A DNA stretch of 64,000 nt from an uncultured Pelagibacteraceae bacterium (GTDB lineage: Bacteria; Pseudomonadota; Alphaproteobacteria; Pelagibacterales; Pelagibacteraceae). Of this stretch, positions 1-7,050 are shown piece after piece (position 1 is the first letter of the stretch; the number at the start of each line of letters is the position of its first letter). The notes below the pieces were generated by a model. It was given only the letters and a program-made list of their open reading frames with translations. It ran no database searches and had not been told where the DNA came from. The stretch covers positions 1-64,000 of the forward strand of contig CABZDS010000006.1 in the NCBI GenBank assembly GCA_902524595.1. Direction: 5' to 3'. A program made the translations under genes and the position numbers.

Positions 1-1
1 G

Positions 2-748
2 TTAAAAGCAATTTATTTTCATGAAATGGATAGATTTAGAAGAACATTAATTCAATCTCTTCTTTCGCCAGTTTTATCAACGTCTTTATACTTTATAGTT
101 TTTGGTTCAGTAATTGGAGATTATGTCGAAAATATTGATGGAATTAGTTATGGCTCTTATATTGTGCCTGGTTTATTGATGTTAACCTTATTAACTCAAT
201 CAATAAGTAACACTTCTTTTGGAATATTTTTTCCAAAGTTTAATGGAACGATTTATGAAATACTAGCTGCACCAATTTCAACAACCGAGATTGTTATAGC
301 TTATGTTGGAGCAGGGGCAACAAAAACAATATTAGTAGCTGCAGTGATTTTTTTTACATCACTTTTTTTTGCTGAGGTAAATGTAAAGTTTCCTTTACTA
401 ATGATTTTTCTATTAATCTTAGTGGCTTTTACTTTTGCATTGTTTGGATTTTTGATTGGACTCTTGAGCAAAAATTTTGAGCAAATGTCTATAATTCCTA
501 CAATAGTTATAACGCCAATGGTTTTCCTAGGTGGTAGTTTGTACTCTCTAGACATGCTCCCAAGTTTTTGGCAGACAGTCACGTATTTTAATCCTGTTGT
601 ATATTTAGTTAATGGACTAAGGTTTTCATTTTATGGAGTATCAGATTTTAATATATGGATAAGTATATCAACAATGATTTTATTTTTAATTGTTTGTGTG
701 ACACTAGTAGCAGCCATATTGAAAAAAGGTTATAATATAAAAAATTGA
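2..748 (+). CDS. ABC-2 type transporter permease (5' end outside window)
   Basis: Membrane permease subunit of an ABC-2 family exporter (NodJ/YadH-like). The open frame runs to the window edge, and an in-frame ATG at 26 falls inside what looks like the conserved cytoplasmic N-terminus (acidic-aromatic stretch followed by RFRRT). The true start is therefore probably upstream and the gene is partial here. About six hydrophobic segments follow, with the family's typical central loop (residues around FEQMSIIPTIV) and the F-x-G-G-x-L-Y-S-L-D-M-L-P stretch near residue 170. The ATP-binding partner is expected just upstream. Cargo cannot be told from the sequence. Two tiny membrane ORFs follow on the same strand. 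Confidence 0.85.
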   Translation, partial: LKAIYFHEMDRFRRTLIQSLLSPVLSTSLYFIVFGSVIGDYVENIDGISYGSYIVPGLLMLTLLTQSISNTSFGIFFPKFNGTIYEILAAPISTTEIVIAYVGAGATKTILVAAVIFFTSLFFAEVNVKFPLLMIFLLILVAFTFALFGFLIGLLSKNFEQMSIIPTIVITPMVFLGGSLYSLDMLPSFWQTVTYFNPVVYLVNGLRFSFYGVSDFNIWISISTMILFLIVCVTLVAAILKKGYNIKN

Positions 749-749
749 T

Positions 750-917
750 TTGACTGTTGATCAAATAATTCCATCAATTTTTTTAATTTTAGTTTTAATA
801 CTAGTATTGCCAAATTTTTTGAGATCAAATTCAAATATTAAACAATTAGTATCAAATTTCTCTATCTGGATAATAATAATATTACTAATATTTGGATTGA
901 TGTATTTTTTGATGTAA
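750..917 (+). CDS. small membrane protein, 55 aa (TTG start)
   Basis: A short open frame starting at TTG 1 bp after the permease stop and ending in TAA. Its 55 residues form two hydrophobic stretches (about residues 6-21 and 36-54) separated by a polar N/S/K-rich linker, which suggests a two-helix membrane protein. There is no recognisable family. Support comes from its tight position between the permease and the next small ORF, its hydrophobic pattern, and the absence of any other gene here. The start codon is non-ATG, so the exact N-terminus is uncertain. Confidence 0.5.
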   Translation: MTVDQIIPSIFLILVLILVLPNFLRSNSNIKQLVSNFSIWIIIILLIFGLMYFLM

Positions 918-925
918 ATAGATTT

Positions 926-1090
926 ATGATTAAATTTATTCTTCCAGCAGTTATATTAATTTTAATTATAATTTTTTGGGAAAAAATTAACGAATTTTTA
1001 TTAAGCAAATTTAAAATTAAACTTAATTACATAGCCATCATCATATTAGTTTTAATATTATTAGTTTTATCCTTATTGCTATATTTCTAA
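926..1090 (+). CDS. small membrane protein, 54 aa
   Basis: ATG-initiated frame of 54 residues with two hydrophobic helices (about residues 3-17 and 35-53) joined by a charged linker (W-E-K-I-N-E...K-F-K-I-K). It follows the preceding 55-residue ORF by 8 bp and precedes the TauE gene by 6 bp, so it is probably cotranscribed. No family is recognised. It has the same two-helix layout as its upstream neighbour, and the two may function together; this is inference from position only. Confidence 0.5.
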   Translation: MIKFILPAVILILIIIFWEKINEFLLSKFKIKLNYIAIIILVLILLVLSLLLYF

Positions 1091-1096
1091 TTTATA

Positions 1097-1843
1097 ATGG
1101 AGATTAATTTATTATTCTTTCTTAGTGTTGTTCCAGCAATAGTTTTATATGGAATTGCTAAGTCAGGTTTAGGTGGATCGATATCATTAATTTCAGTTCC
1201 ATTAATGACAGTGGTAATGCCATTAAACCAAGCACTTGCTATAATTTTACCAATACTAATTTTTTCAGACATTATTGCTGTTTATAGATTTAGAAAGGAA
1301 TTCGATTTTGGGACACTGAAATTAATAGTTCCATTTGCTGCTATAGGAATAATAATAGGCTCATTTACCTTTACATATTTTTCAGAGGATTTACTTAAAC
1401 TAATTGTAGGAATAATGGGTTTCTTATTTTCTGGTCATTATTTTTTATTTAAAAAAGAAAAAACAATACCTGCAAAGAAAAATTTTTTAAAAGGTGCAAT
1501 TTGCTCATCTGTTGCTGGTTTTTCAAGTTTTTGTGTACATGCTGGTGGAACACCAACAAGTCTTTATTTACTACCGTTAAGAATGAAGAAAGAAATTTAT
1601 GTTGGGACAAGAATTATTTTTTTTAGTTGTGTTAATCTAATTAAGCTTCCTCTGTATGTTTATTTATCCATGATGAATTTTGATACTCTGTATCAGTCAG
1701 TTACTCTTTTCCCTTTAGCGCTTATTGGAATATTTATAGGTTATAAATTACTCAAAATAATTGAGGAAAATTTATTCTACAATATTATTTATGCACTAAT
1801 TTTAGTTAGTAGCTTTAAGTTAATATTAGATTATATGGTTTAA
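1097..1843 (+). CDS. TauE/SafE family exporter
   Basis: 248-residue inner-membrane protein of the TauE/SafE (DUF81) family, anion or sulfonate/sulfite exporters. The sequence shows the family's two half-repeats with 7-8 hydrophobic helices: the first contains the G-I-A-K-S-G-L-G-G motif near residue 20, and the second has A-G-F-S-S-F-C-V-H-A-G-G-T-P near 140. Length is normal for the short form of the family. A second, longer TauE homologue lies in the sulfonate block at 21682. This copy has no sulfur genes beside it, so its substrate is open. A perfect terminator hairpin follows directly. Confidence 0.85.
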   Translation: MEINLLFFLSVVPAIVLYGIAKSGLGGSISLISVPLMTVVMPLNQALAIILPILIFSDIIAVYRFRKEFDFGTLKLIVPFAAIGIIIGSFTFTYFSEDLLKLIVGIMGFLFSGHYFLFKKEKTIPAKKNFLKGAICSSVAGFSSFCVHAGGTPTSLYLLPLRMKKEIYVGTRIIFFSCVNLIKLPLYVYLSMMNFDTLYQSVTLFPLALIGIFIGYKLLKIIEENLFYNIIYALILVSSFKLILDYMV

Positions 1844-1869
1844 TTAGGCTTTAATTTCTTAAAGCCTAA
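1844..1869 (+). terminator. terminator-like hairpin after tauE
   Basis: Perfect 11-bp inverted repeat (TTAGGCTTTAA / TTAAAGCCTAA) with a 4-base TTTC loop starting right after the TauE stop codon. The downstream tail is only weakly T-rich (TAAGTTTATA), so termination strength is uncertain. It separates the exporter from the thiamin riboswitch transcript. Confidence 0.6.
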
Positions 1870-1980
1870 TAAGTTTATAACTAAAAAGGAAGGGAATAAT
1901 TAACATTATATTAATTCAATTAACTCAGCAGATATAATGCTAATTAGTTTAATCAGATATGCAAAATTTAGAGTATTTTC

Positions 1981-2009
1981 TTGAAATTTTAAGTTTTATG
2001 TTTTATTTA
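1981..2009 (+). promoter_or_regulatory. possible promoter of the TPP riboswitch transcript
   Basis: A TTGAAA hexamer at 1981 and TATTTA at 2004, spaced by 17 bases, lie just before the riboswitch. The -10 match is poor in an AT-rich background, so this is a weak prediction based on position and spacing. Confidence 0.25.
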
Positions 2010-2012
2010 AAC

Positions 2013-2074
2013 ATTGGGGTGCTTTTTAGCTGAGAATAACCCATTGAACCTGTCCGGTAATTCAGAAAGGGAAA
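2013..2074 (+). promoter_or_regulatory. TPP riboswitch (Thi box), compact form
   Basis: The conserved TPP aptamer blocks appear in order: GGGGTGC (2016), GCTGAGA (2029), ACCC (2039), TTGAACCTG (2044), TCCGG-TAAT (2053) and the closing AAAGGGAA (2067). The optional P3 stem is reduced to a TTTTTA linker between GGGGTGC and GCTGAGA. The last conserved block doubles as the purine-rich ribosome-binding site, and the ATG of the transporter starts at 2076. Ligand binding would therefore be expected to hide the RBS and block translation. No separate expression platform fits in the remaining space. The call rests on recognised consensus blocks; the mechanism is inferred from the geometry. Confidence 0.9.
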
Positions 2075-2075
2075 A

Positions 2076-3506
2076 ATGAATAATCTAAATATCATTGATC
2101 AATTAACAGCAATTATTTTGATCATAACTATAAGTTTGTTGTTTGTTTTTATAGGCATCTACTATTCAAAAAAATTTAAAGGACTAAACAATTACTTAGT
2201 TGCTAACCGCTCTATTGGAACTTTATCTTTAACATCAAGTCTTGTTGCCTCTGCTCTTGGCGCTTGGATTTTATTTGGACCAGCATCCGCAGCTACGTGG
2301 GGAGGGATTGGTGCGGTTATTGGTTATTCATTGGGTACTGCATTTCCACTTTTTATTTTAATTTATCTTGGTAAAAAATTTAGAACCAGTTATCCGCAAG
2401 GCAAAAGTATTATAGAAATAATAAGATTAAGATTTGGACCAAATTTATATAAACTCATTTTAGTTTTTTCTATTTTTTATATGACAATTTTTTTAATTGC
2501 TGAAGTTACTGCTGTAGCTTTTTTAATTAATTATATTTCCAGCACTGCATTGTGGATTACTTCATTGATAGTAATATCTTGTTCATTACTTTACACATTA
2601 TATGGAGGCCTCAGAGCATCATTAATTACAGATAACATTCAATTTTTTGTATTTATAACTCTTTTAATAATTAGTATAATTTTTATTTTTTCAATCGAAA
2701 CAAATGAATTTAGCTTTGAACTAATTAAAAATAATAATCCACATTTATTAAGTTTTAGTTATCTTCCAAATTATACTGCAGGTTTAACTTTCTTTGTAGC
2801 TGTTGCTGCAACTAATCTTTTTCATCAAGGTAATTGGCAAAGAGTTTATGCTGCAAAAAATTATAAAGTTTTAAAAAAAAGTTTGATATTTTCGTTTTTT
2901 ATAATAATACCAATAGTCTTTTTTATGGGATTTAGTGGTTTAGTGGCCGTTTCTCAAGATTCCAATATCGTGCCTGATCTTGCCTTTTTCTCGATTTTAT
3001 TAAAAGAAAATTTAATAGTATTCTCAGTCATTGTAATAATTTTAGCTATCTCTTTAACAATTAGCAGTATTGACACTTTAATAAATGCTATTTCAAGTTT
3101 GGTAATAGTAGATGTAGATAAAGTTTTAAATTTAAAAAATAATCATTTAAATATCTCAAAACAATTTGTTATATTCCTTTCAGTTATAGCTTTTTTTGTA
3201 GCATCAAAAGGATTTAGTATTCTTTATTTATTTTTAATAGCAGATTTATTTTGTTGTGCGGCTGTTCTAAGTGTTTTTTACACTTTTTATTCAAAATCTT
3301 ATGACGAAAAAAATGCTTACGTTTCTATATTAATAGGGTTAATTGCAGGACTATTATTTTTTCCAAGTCCAGATTTTTCTAAATCAATATTATTTGGCGT
3401 AATTTTACCAATTGATTTAGCACCATCATATATTTCTCAATCTCTTTTATTTTGTTCATTTATTGCGGCAACATTATCACCAATAATTGCATGGAAATTG
3501 AAATAA
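2076..3506 (+). CDS. thiV: sodium:solute symporter, ThiV-like thiamin-precursor transporter
   Basis: 476-residue SSS-family (SLC5-like) sodium symporter with about 13 transmembrane helices. It shows the family core: a G-x-W-I-L-F-G-P-A-S-A-A-T-W-G-G segment near residue 62, and an F-H-Q-G-N-W-Q-R segment near 250 typical of this family. It is controlled by the TPP riboswitch ending one base before its ATG. In SAR11 an SSS transporter in exactly this setting was named ThiV and proposed to import the thiamin pyrimidine precursor HMP or related compounds; that is literature knowledge, not visible here. The direct riboswitch link makes a thiamin-related substrate the best reading. Confidence 0.85.
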   Translation: MNNLNIIDQLTAIILIITISLLFVFIGIYYSKKFKGLNNYLVANRSIGTLSLTSSLVASALGAWILFGPASAATWGGIGAVIGYSLGTAFPLFILIYLGKKFRTSYPQGKSIIEIIRLRFGPNLYKLILVFSIFYMTIFLIAEVTAVAFLINYISSTALWITSLIVISCSLLYTLYGGLRASLITDNIQFFVFITLLIISIIFIFSIETNEFSFELIKNNNPHLLSFSYLPNYTAGLTFFVAVAATNLFHQGNWQRVYAAKNYKVLKKSLIFSFFIIIPIVFFMGFSGLVAVSQDSNIVPDLAFFSILLKENLIVFSVIVIILAISLTISSIDTLINAISSLVIVDVDKVLNLKNNHLNISKQFVIFLSVIAFFVASKGFSILYLFLIADLFCCAAVLSVFYTFYSKSYDEKNAYVSILIGLIAGLLFFPSPDFSKSILFGVILPIDLAPSYISQSLLFCSFIAATLSPIIAWKLK

Positions 3507-3532
3507 TTGATGTTTAATAAAAACATAATTAT

Positions 3533-3540
3533 TGTATAAT
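3533..3540 (+). promoter_or_regulatory. extended -10 element (TGTATAAT) before rseP
   Basis: The octamer TGTATAAT ends 7 bases before the rseP ATG at 3548. A start site 6-7 bases downstream of this box would make the message leaderless or nearly so, and no Shine-Dalgarno sequence is visible before the ATG. The same arrangement occurs before the dioxygenase at 36131. In AT-rich DNA such a box can arise by chance. Confidence 0.35.
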
Positions 3541-3547
3541 TGAACAA

Positions 3548-4657
3548 ATGCTAAATTTTGTATTACCATTTATTGTATTAATCGTTGTTGTTGTTTTCAT
3601 TCATGAATATGGACATTATTATTTTGCAAAAAGATATGGTGTTGGTGTAACGGATTTTTCAATAGGTTTTGGTCGAGAATTATTTGGATGGAATGATAAA
3701 TCAGGGACAAGATGGAAAGTTTGTTGGATACCTCTAGGTGGTTATGTAAAATTCTTTGGAGATAGAAATGTATTCTCACAAGCAGATCAAGAAGAATTAC
3801 TAAAAAAATACAGTAAAGAAGACCAACATAAATTGTTTGTAACAAAACCCCTTTACCAAAGAGCATTAATAGTTGCTGGAGGACCATTGGCTAATTTTTT
3901 ATTAGCTTTGTTCATTTTTACTTTCATCTACATGTTTGCTGGTAAAGATTTTACTCCAGCTGTAATTGATGAAGTGTTAAAAGATAGTCCAGCCGAAGTT
4001 GCTGGCATGCAAAAAAATGATGTCATTATTGAAATAGATAATATAAAAGTAGAGAGTATTCTTGATGTTTCTAAATTAATAGCAATGTCAACATCAGAAT
4101 TAATTGATTTTAAAGTTTCAAGATATGACCAGGAGATAATTTTAAAAGTTAAGCCAAATTTTGTTGATAGTGTTGATGAATTAGGAAACAAATTAAAAAA
4201 AAGGATGGTAGGTATTAAACTTAGTCCTTATAATAATCAAATAACACACAAAAAACTTGGACCTGCACAAGCTTTACTTCAATCATTTAATGAAGTTTAT
4301 TTTGTAACAACTTCATCACTTAAATATCTTGGATCAATGTTTACAGGAGCAGGTGACAGTTCTCAATTGGGTGGTCCAATAAGAATAGCAAAAATTTCTG
4401 GTCAAGTAGCAGAATTTGGAATTATACCTTTTGTCAGTATGATGGCTTATATTTCAATAAGTTTAGGATTAATTAACTTATTTCCTATACCTTTATTAGA
4501 TGGGGGACATCTAATGTTTTATGCATTTGAAAAAATTCTAGGTCGTCCTCTAAGTCAAAAAACACAGGAAGGGTTTTTTCGAATCGGAATGTTTTTATTG
4601 CTTTCTTTGATGTTTTTCGCCACATTTAACGACCTTAGAGATTTAGGCTTATTTTAA
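3548..4657 (+). CDS. rseP: RIP metalloprotease RseP (site-2 protease)
   Basis: 369-residue intramembrane zinc protease of family M50B, which cleaves anti-sigma factors and leftover signal peptides within the inner membrane. The HExxH zinc site is H19-E20-Y-G-H23 in the first helix. A PDZ domain occupies about residues 125-200 (V-I-D-E-V-L-K-D-S-P-A at its start). The second metal-ligand motif is L-L-D-G-G-H in the third helix near residue 318. The length is shorter than the two-PDZ E. coli enzyme and typical of single-PDZ alphaproteobacterial forms. In many relatives rseP sits between dxr and bamA; here it is alone, before hup. Confidence 0.93.
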   Translation: MLNFVLPFIVLIVVVVFIHEYGHYYFAKRYGVGVTDFSIGFGRELFGWNDKSGTRWKVCWIPLGGYVKFFGDRNVFSQADQEELLKKYSKEDQHKLFVTKPLYQRALIVAGGPLANFLLALFIFTFIYMFAGKDFTPAVIDEVLKDSPAEVAGMQKNDVIIEIDNIKVESILDVSKLIAMSTSELIDFKVSRYDQEIILKVKPNFVDSVDELGNKLKKRMVGIKLSPYNNQITHKKLGPAQALLQSFNEVYFVTTSSLKYLGSMFTGAGDSSQLGGPIRIAKISGQVAEFGIIPFVSMMAYISISLGLINLFPIPLLDGGHLMFYAFEKILGRPLSQKTQEGFFRIGMFLLLSLMFFATFNDLRDLGLF

Positions 4658-4681
4658 GGCTTTTTTAATAACTAAAAAAGC
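4658..4681 (+). terminator. weak terminator-like hairpin after rseP
   Basis: Perfect 8-bp stem GCTTTTTT / AAAAAAGC (4659-4666 and 4674-4681) with a 7-base loop immediately after the rseP stop. The stem is mostly A:T and no T-tract follows, so it may be only a weak terminator or mRNA end. The rest of 4682-4809 shows no gene; it should hold the hup promoter. Confidence 0.35.
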
Positions 4682-4809
4682 GTTGTAATTACTTACCTTT
4701 TTGACCACTATATATTGTAGTTCAAAAATAAATATACACTAAAAAAAAGCTTGAATTATCAATGATTTTGTTAAGTATAGATCCATAAACCTTTAAAACC
4801 GGAGCTAAA

Positions 4810-5085
4810 ATGAACAAAAAACAATTAGTAGCAAAGCTAGCTGGTTCGTTAAATCAAAGTAAAGCTGATGCAGAGCGTACTTTTGATACTATTACGAATA
4901 CTATACTAGATGCGTTGAAAAACGACGATTCTGTAAAGATTGCAGGTTTTGGTACATACAAAGTGGCTAAAAGAAAAGCCCGAATTGGACGTAATCCTAG
5001 AACTGGAGAGCAAATCCAAATCGCTGCTTCTCAAAAGGTAAAGTTTTTACCTGCTAAAGCACTTAAAGAAGTATTTAACAAGTAA
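4810..5085 (+). CDS. hup: HU family DNA-binding protein
   Basis: 91-residue nucleoid protein of the HU/IHF family, which bends and compacts DNA as a dimer. It has the classic layout: two N-terminal helices (M-N-K-K-Q-L-V start, K-A-D-A-E-R), the G-F-G-T-Y-K segment, and the beta-arm signature G-R-N-P-R-T-G near residue 62 ending in V-K-F-L-P-A-K-A-L-K. The GGAG motif 6 bases before the ATG fixes the start. It is a single-gene unit with a strong terminator behind it. Confidence 0.96.
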   Translation: MNKKQLVAKLAGSLNQSKADAERTFDTITNTILDALKNDDSVKIAGFGTYKVAKRKARIGRNPRTGEQIQIAASQKVKFLPAKALKEVFNK

Positions 5086-5094
5086 AACTCTTTT

Positions 5095-5141
5095 AACAGC
5101 CTTTATTAGGAATGGTAAAATTCTTAATAAAGGCTGTTTCT
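5095..5141 (+). terminator. rho-independent terminator of hup
   Basis: A 13-bp perfect stem (AACAGCCTTTATT / AATAAAGGCTGTT) with a further partly paired inner section (AGGAAT / ATTCTT), followed by a short T-rich tail (TTTCT). It lies 10 bases after the hup stop, as expected for an intrinsic terminator of a highly expressed gene. Confidence 0.8.
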
Positions 5142-5207
5142 ACATGCAAAAACTGCATATCTATTTTTAACAACAATCATTAGTTTTTATTTATTTAAAA
5201 TTATAAG

Positions 5208-5231
5208 AACCTCTTTTTAACATTGGAGGTT
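5208..5231 (+). promoter_or_regulatory. hairpin covering the amtB ribosome-binding site
   Basis: AACCTC at 5208-5213 is exactly complementary to GAGGTT at 5226-5231, forming a 6-bp stem with a 12-base loop. The 3' arm contains most of the GGAGG Shine-Dalgarno of amtB, whose ATG is at 5234. When formed, the stem would mask the RBS. Upstream, 5142-5207 shows only a small ATGCA/TGCAT hairpin and no ORF. Whether it responds to nitrogen status is unknown. Confidence 0.5.
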
Positions 5232-5233
5232 AA

Positions 5234-6535
5234 ATGACAAAACATTTAAAAAAACTTGTTAGTCCCTTGGTAAGTTTAATTTTCTTATTAAGTATGACAA
5301 GTACAGGTTTCGCTGAAACTACAGTCTCCGCAGAAGTTCAAGCAATTTTTAACTCATTTTTATTTTTAGTTTGTGGTTTTCTAGTCATGTTTATGGCTTG
5401 TGGATTCGCAATGCTAGAATCAGGAATGGTAACTTCTAAGAGTGTATCTGTAATTTGTGCGAAAAATATCGGTTTATATTCAATAGCTGGAATTATGTTC
5501 TGGATGGTTGGATATAACTTAGCTTACGGAATTCCAGAAGGTGGATATATAGGAACGTTCACACCATGGTCTGACGCGAGTGCTGTTGATACTGGATATG
5601 CAGATGGATCAGATTGGTATTTCCAAATGGTATTTTGTGCTACGACAGTCTCAATCGTATCAGGAACATTGGCAGAAAGAATTAAATTATGGCCATTTTT
5701 CTTATTCGCAGCAATTTTATCAGGAATTATTTATCCAATTGTCATGGGATGGCAGTGGGGTGGTGGCTGGTTAGCTACTTTAGGGTTCTCTGACTTTGCT
5801 GGTTCAACTCTTGTACACTCTACTGGTGGAGCGGCTGCATTGGCAGGTGCAATATTATTAGGTGCAAGAACTGGAAGATTTGATAAATCAGGTGCAGCAA
5901 AACCAATGAAACCATTTGCAGCTTCATCTATACCTTTAGTTACAGTTGGAGTATTTATTTTATGGTTAGGTTGGTTTGGTTTTAACGGTGGTTCACAGCT
6001 TGCTATGGGAACTTTCGATGATGCAGTTGCCGTATCAAATATCTTTATTAATACTAACTTAGCAGCGTGTGGTGGTGTTTTAGCTGCAGCAGTTATGACT
6101 AGATTACTAGCTGGTAAAACTGATGTAGTACAAATGCTTAATGGTGCAATTGGTGGGCTAGTAGCAATTACAGCTGAACCATTAGCTCCAGCACCCATTG
6201 CAGCAATATTCATTGGTGCGATTGGAGGAATTATAGTTGTATTTGGAACTAAACTTCTTTTCAATTTCAAAATTGATGATGTTGTTGGTGCAGTACCTGC
6301 TCACTTGTTTGCTGGGATTTGGGGAACACTTGCAGTTCCATTAACAAATTCTGATGCAAACTTTAGCGCACAGTTAATTGGTGTATTATCAATTAATGTA
6401 TTTGTATTTGTGGTTGCTTATATTGTTTGGGCAATTATGAAAAATACAATGGGTATAAGATTGAGTAAAGAAGCTGAGCTAAAAGGTACAGATGTTACCG
6501 AAACTGGCGTGATAGCTTACGCAATAAGAGACTAA
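5234..6535 (+). CDS. amtB: ammonium transporter
   Basis: 433-residue Amt/MEP/Rh channel that admits ammonium across the inner membrane as a trimer. An N-terminal signal peptide (about residues 1-28, ending near G-F-A-E) precedes 11 predicted helices. Family motifs are clear: F-W-M-V-G-Y early, the pore-histidine block V-H-S-T-G-G-A-A-A-L near residue 193, G-W-F-G-F-N-G-G-S, and the second pore histidine in P-A-H-L-F-A-G near residue 355. A strong GGAGG lies before the start and is paired in a hairpin. No glnK/PII gene is adjacent. A GC-rich terminator follows. Confidence 0.95.
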   Translation: MTKHLKKLVSPLVSLIFLLSMTSTGFAETTVSAEVQAIFNSFLFLVCGFLVMFMACGFAMLESGMVTSKSVSVICAKNIGLYSIAGIMFWMVGYNLAYGIPEGGYIGTFTPWSDASAVDTGYADGSDWYFQMVFCATTVSIVSGTLAERIKLWPFFLFAAILSGIIYPIVMGWQWGGGWLATLGFSDFAGSTLVHSTGGAAALAGAILLGARTGRFDKSGAAKPMKPFAASSIPLVTVGVFILWLGWFGFNGGSQLAMGTFDDAVAVSNIFINTNLAACGGVLAAAVMTRLLAGKTDVVQMLNGAIGGLVAITAEPLAPAPIAAIFIGAIGGIIVVFGTKLLFNFKIDDVVGAVPAHLFAGIWGTLAVPLTNSDANFSAQLIGVLSINVFVFVVAYIVWAIMKNTMGIRLSKEAELKGTDVTETGVIAYAIRD

Positions 6536-6557
6536 ATTTAACTCCCTTAAGTTAATC

Positions 6558-6587
6558 AAAAAGGCCCCATTAATGGGGCCTTTTTTT
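6558..6587. terminator. bidirectional rho-independent terminator (amtB / bcp)
   Basis: Near-perfect palindrome centred at 6571 with the GC core GGCCCCAT / ATGGGGCC flanked by an A-tract on the left and a 7-base T-tract on the right. It lies between the converging stops of amtB and bcp and should terminate both strands. Confidence 0.9.
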
Positions 6588-6588
6588 A

Positions 6589-7050
6589 TTAAATTGTTTT
6601 TAAGAATTCTAAAACTTCTTTAGCGTGGTCTTTAACTTTCACTGAACGCCATTCTTTAATAATTTTGTTGTCTTTTAACAAAAAAGTACTTCTAATAAGC
6701 CCCATAAATTCTCTACCCATGAATTTTTTCTTACCCCAAACTTTATATGCTTTAATCGCATCTTTTTTTACGTCTGCTACTAAATCAAACTTAATTTTGA
6801 ATTTACCTCTAAATTTTTCATGGCTTTCTATATTATCTTTAGAAATACCAATAACTTCACAATCTAGTTTTTTAAATTGTGAAAGTAGAGAATTGAAGTC
6901 TTTTGTTTCAATTGTGCATCCCGGCGTATTATCCTTTGGATAAAAATATAAAACTTTAAATTTACTTTTAATTTTATTTAGTTCTAAATTACCATTATTT
7001 GTTGATGGTAATTTAAAATTTGGTGCTCTTTTATATATTAATTTAGACAT
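6589..7050 (-). CDS. bcp: peroxiredoxin, BCP/PrxQ type
   Basis: 153-residue thiol peroxidase that reduces hydrogen and organic peroxides in the cytoplasm. The AhpC/TSA fold is clear: F-Y-P-K-D-N-T-P-G-C-T near residues 37-47 carries the peroxidatic Cys46 in the P-x-x-x-T/C context. The usual resolving Cys five residues later is replaced (T-I-E-T-K-D-F), so this looks like a 1-Cys variant or one using another thiol. The C-terminal arginine region (G-L-I-R-S-T-F-L-L) is present. The start overlaps the end of the upstream gene at 7043 by 8 bp, indicating translational coupling. Confidence 0.92.
   Translation of the reverse strand: MSKLIYKRAPNFKLPSTNNGNLELNKIKSKFKVLYFYPKDNTPGCTIETKDFNSLLSQFKKLDCEVIGISKDNIESHEKFRGKFKIKFDLVADVKKDAIKAYKVWGKKKFMGREFMGLIRSTFLLKDNKIIKEWRSVKVKDHAKEVLEFLKTI

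Noticed and set aside
5731-6270. 179-codon minus-strand frame inside amtB
   Set aside because: Low-complexity Ala/Pro/Asn translation, fully inside a clear gene; an antisense shadow.
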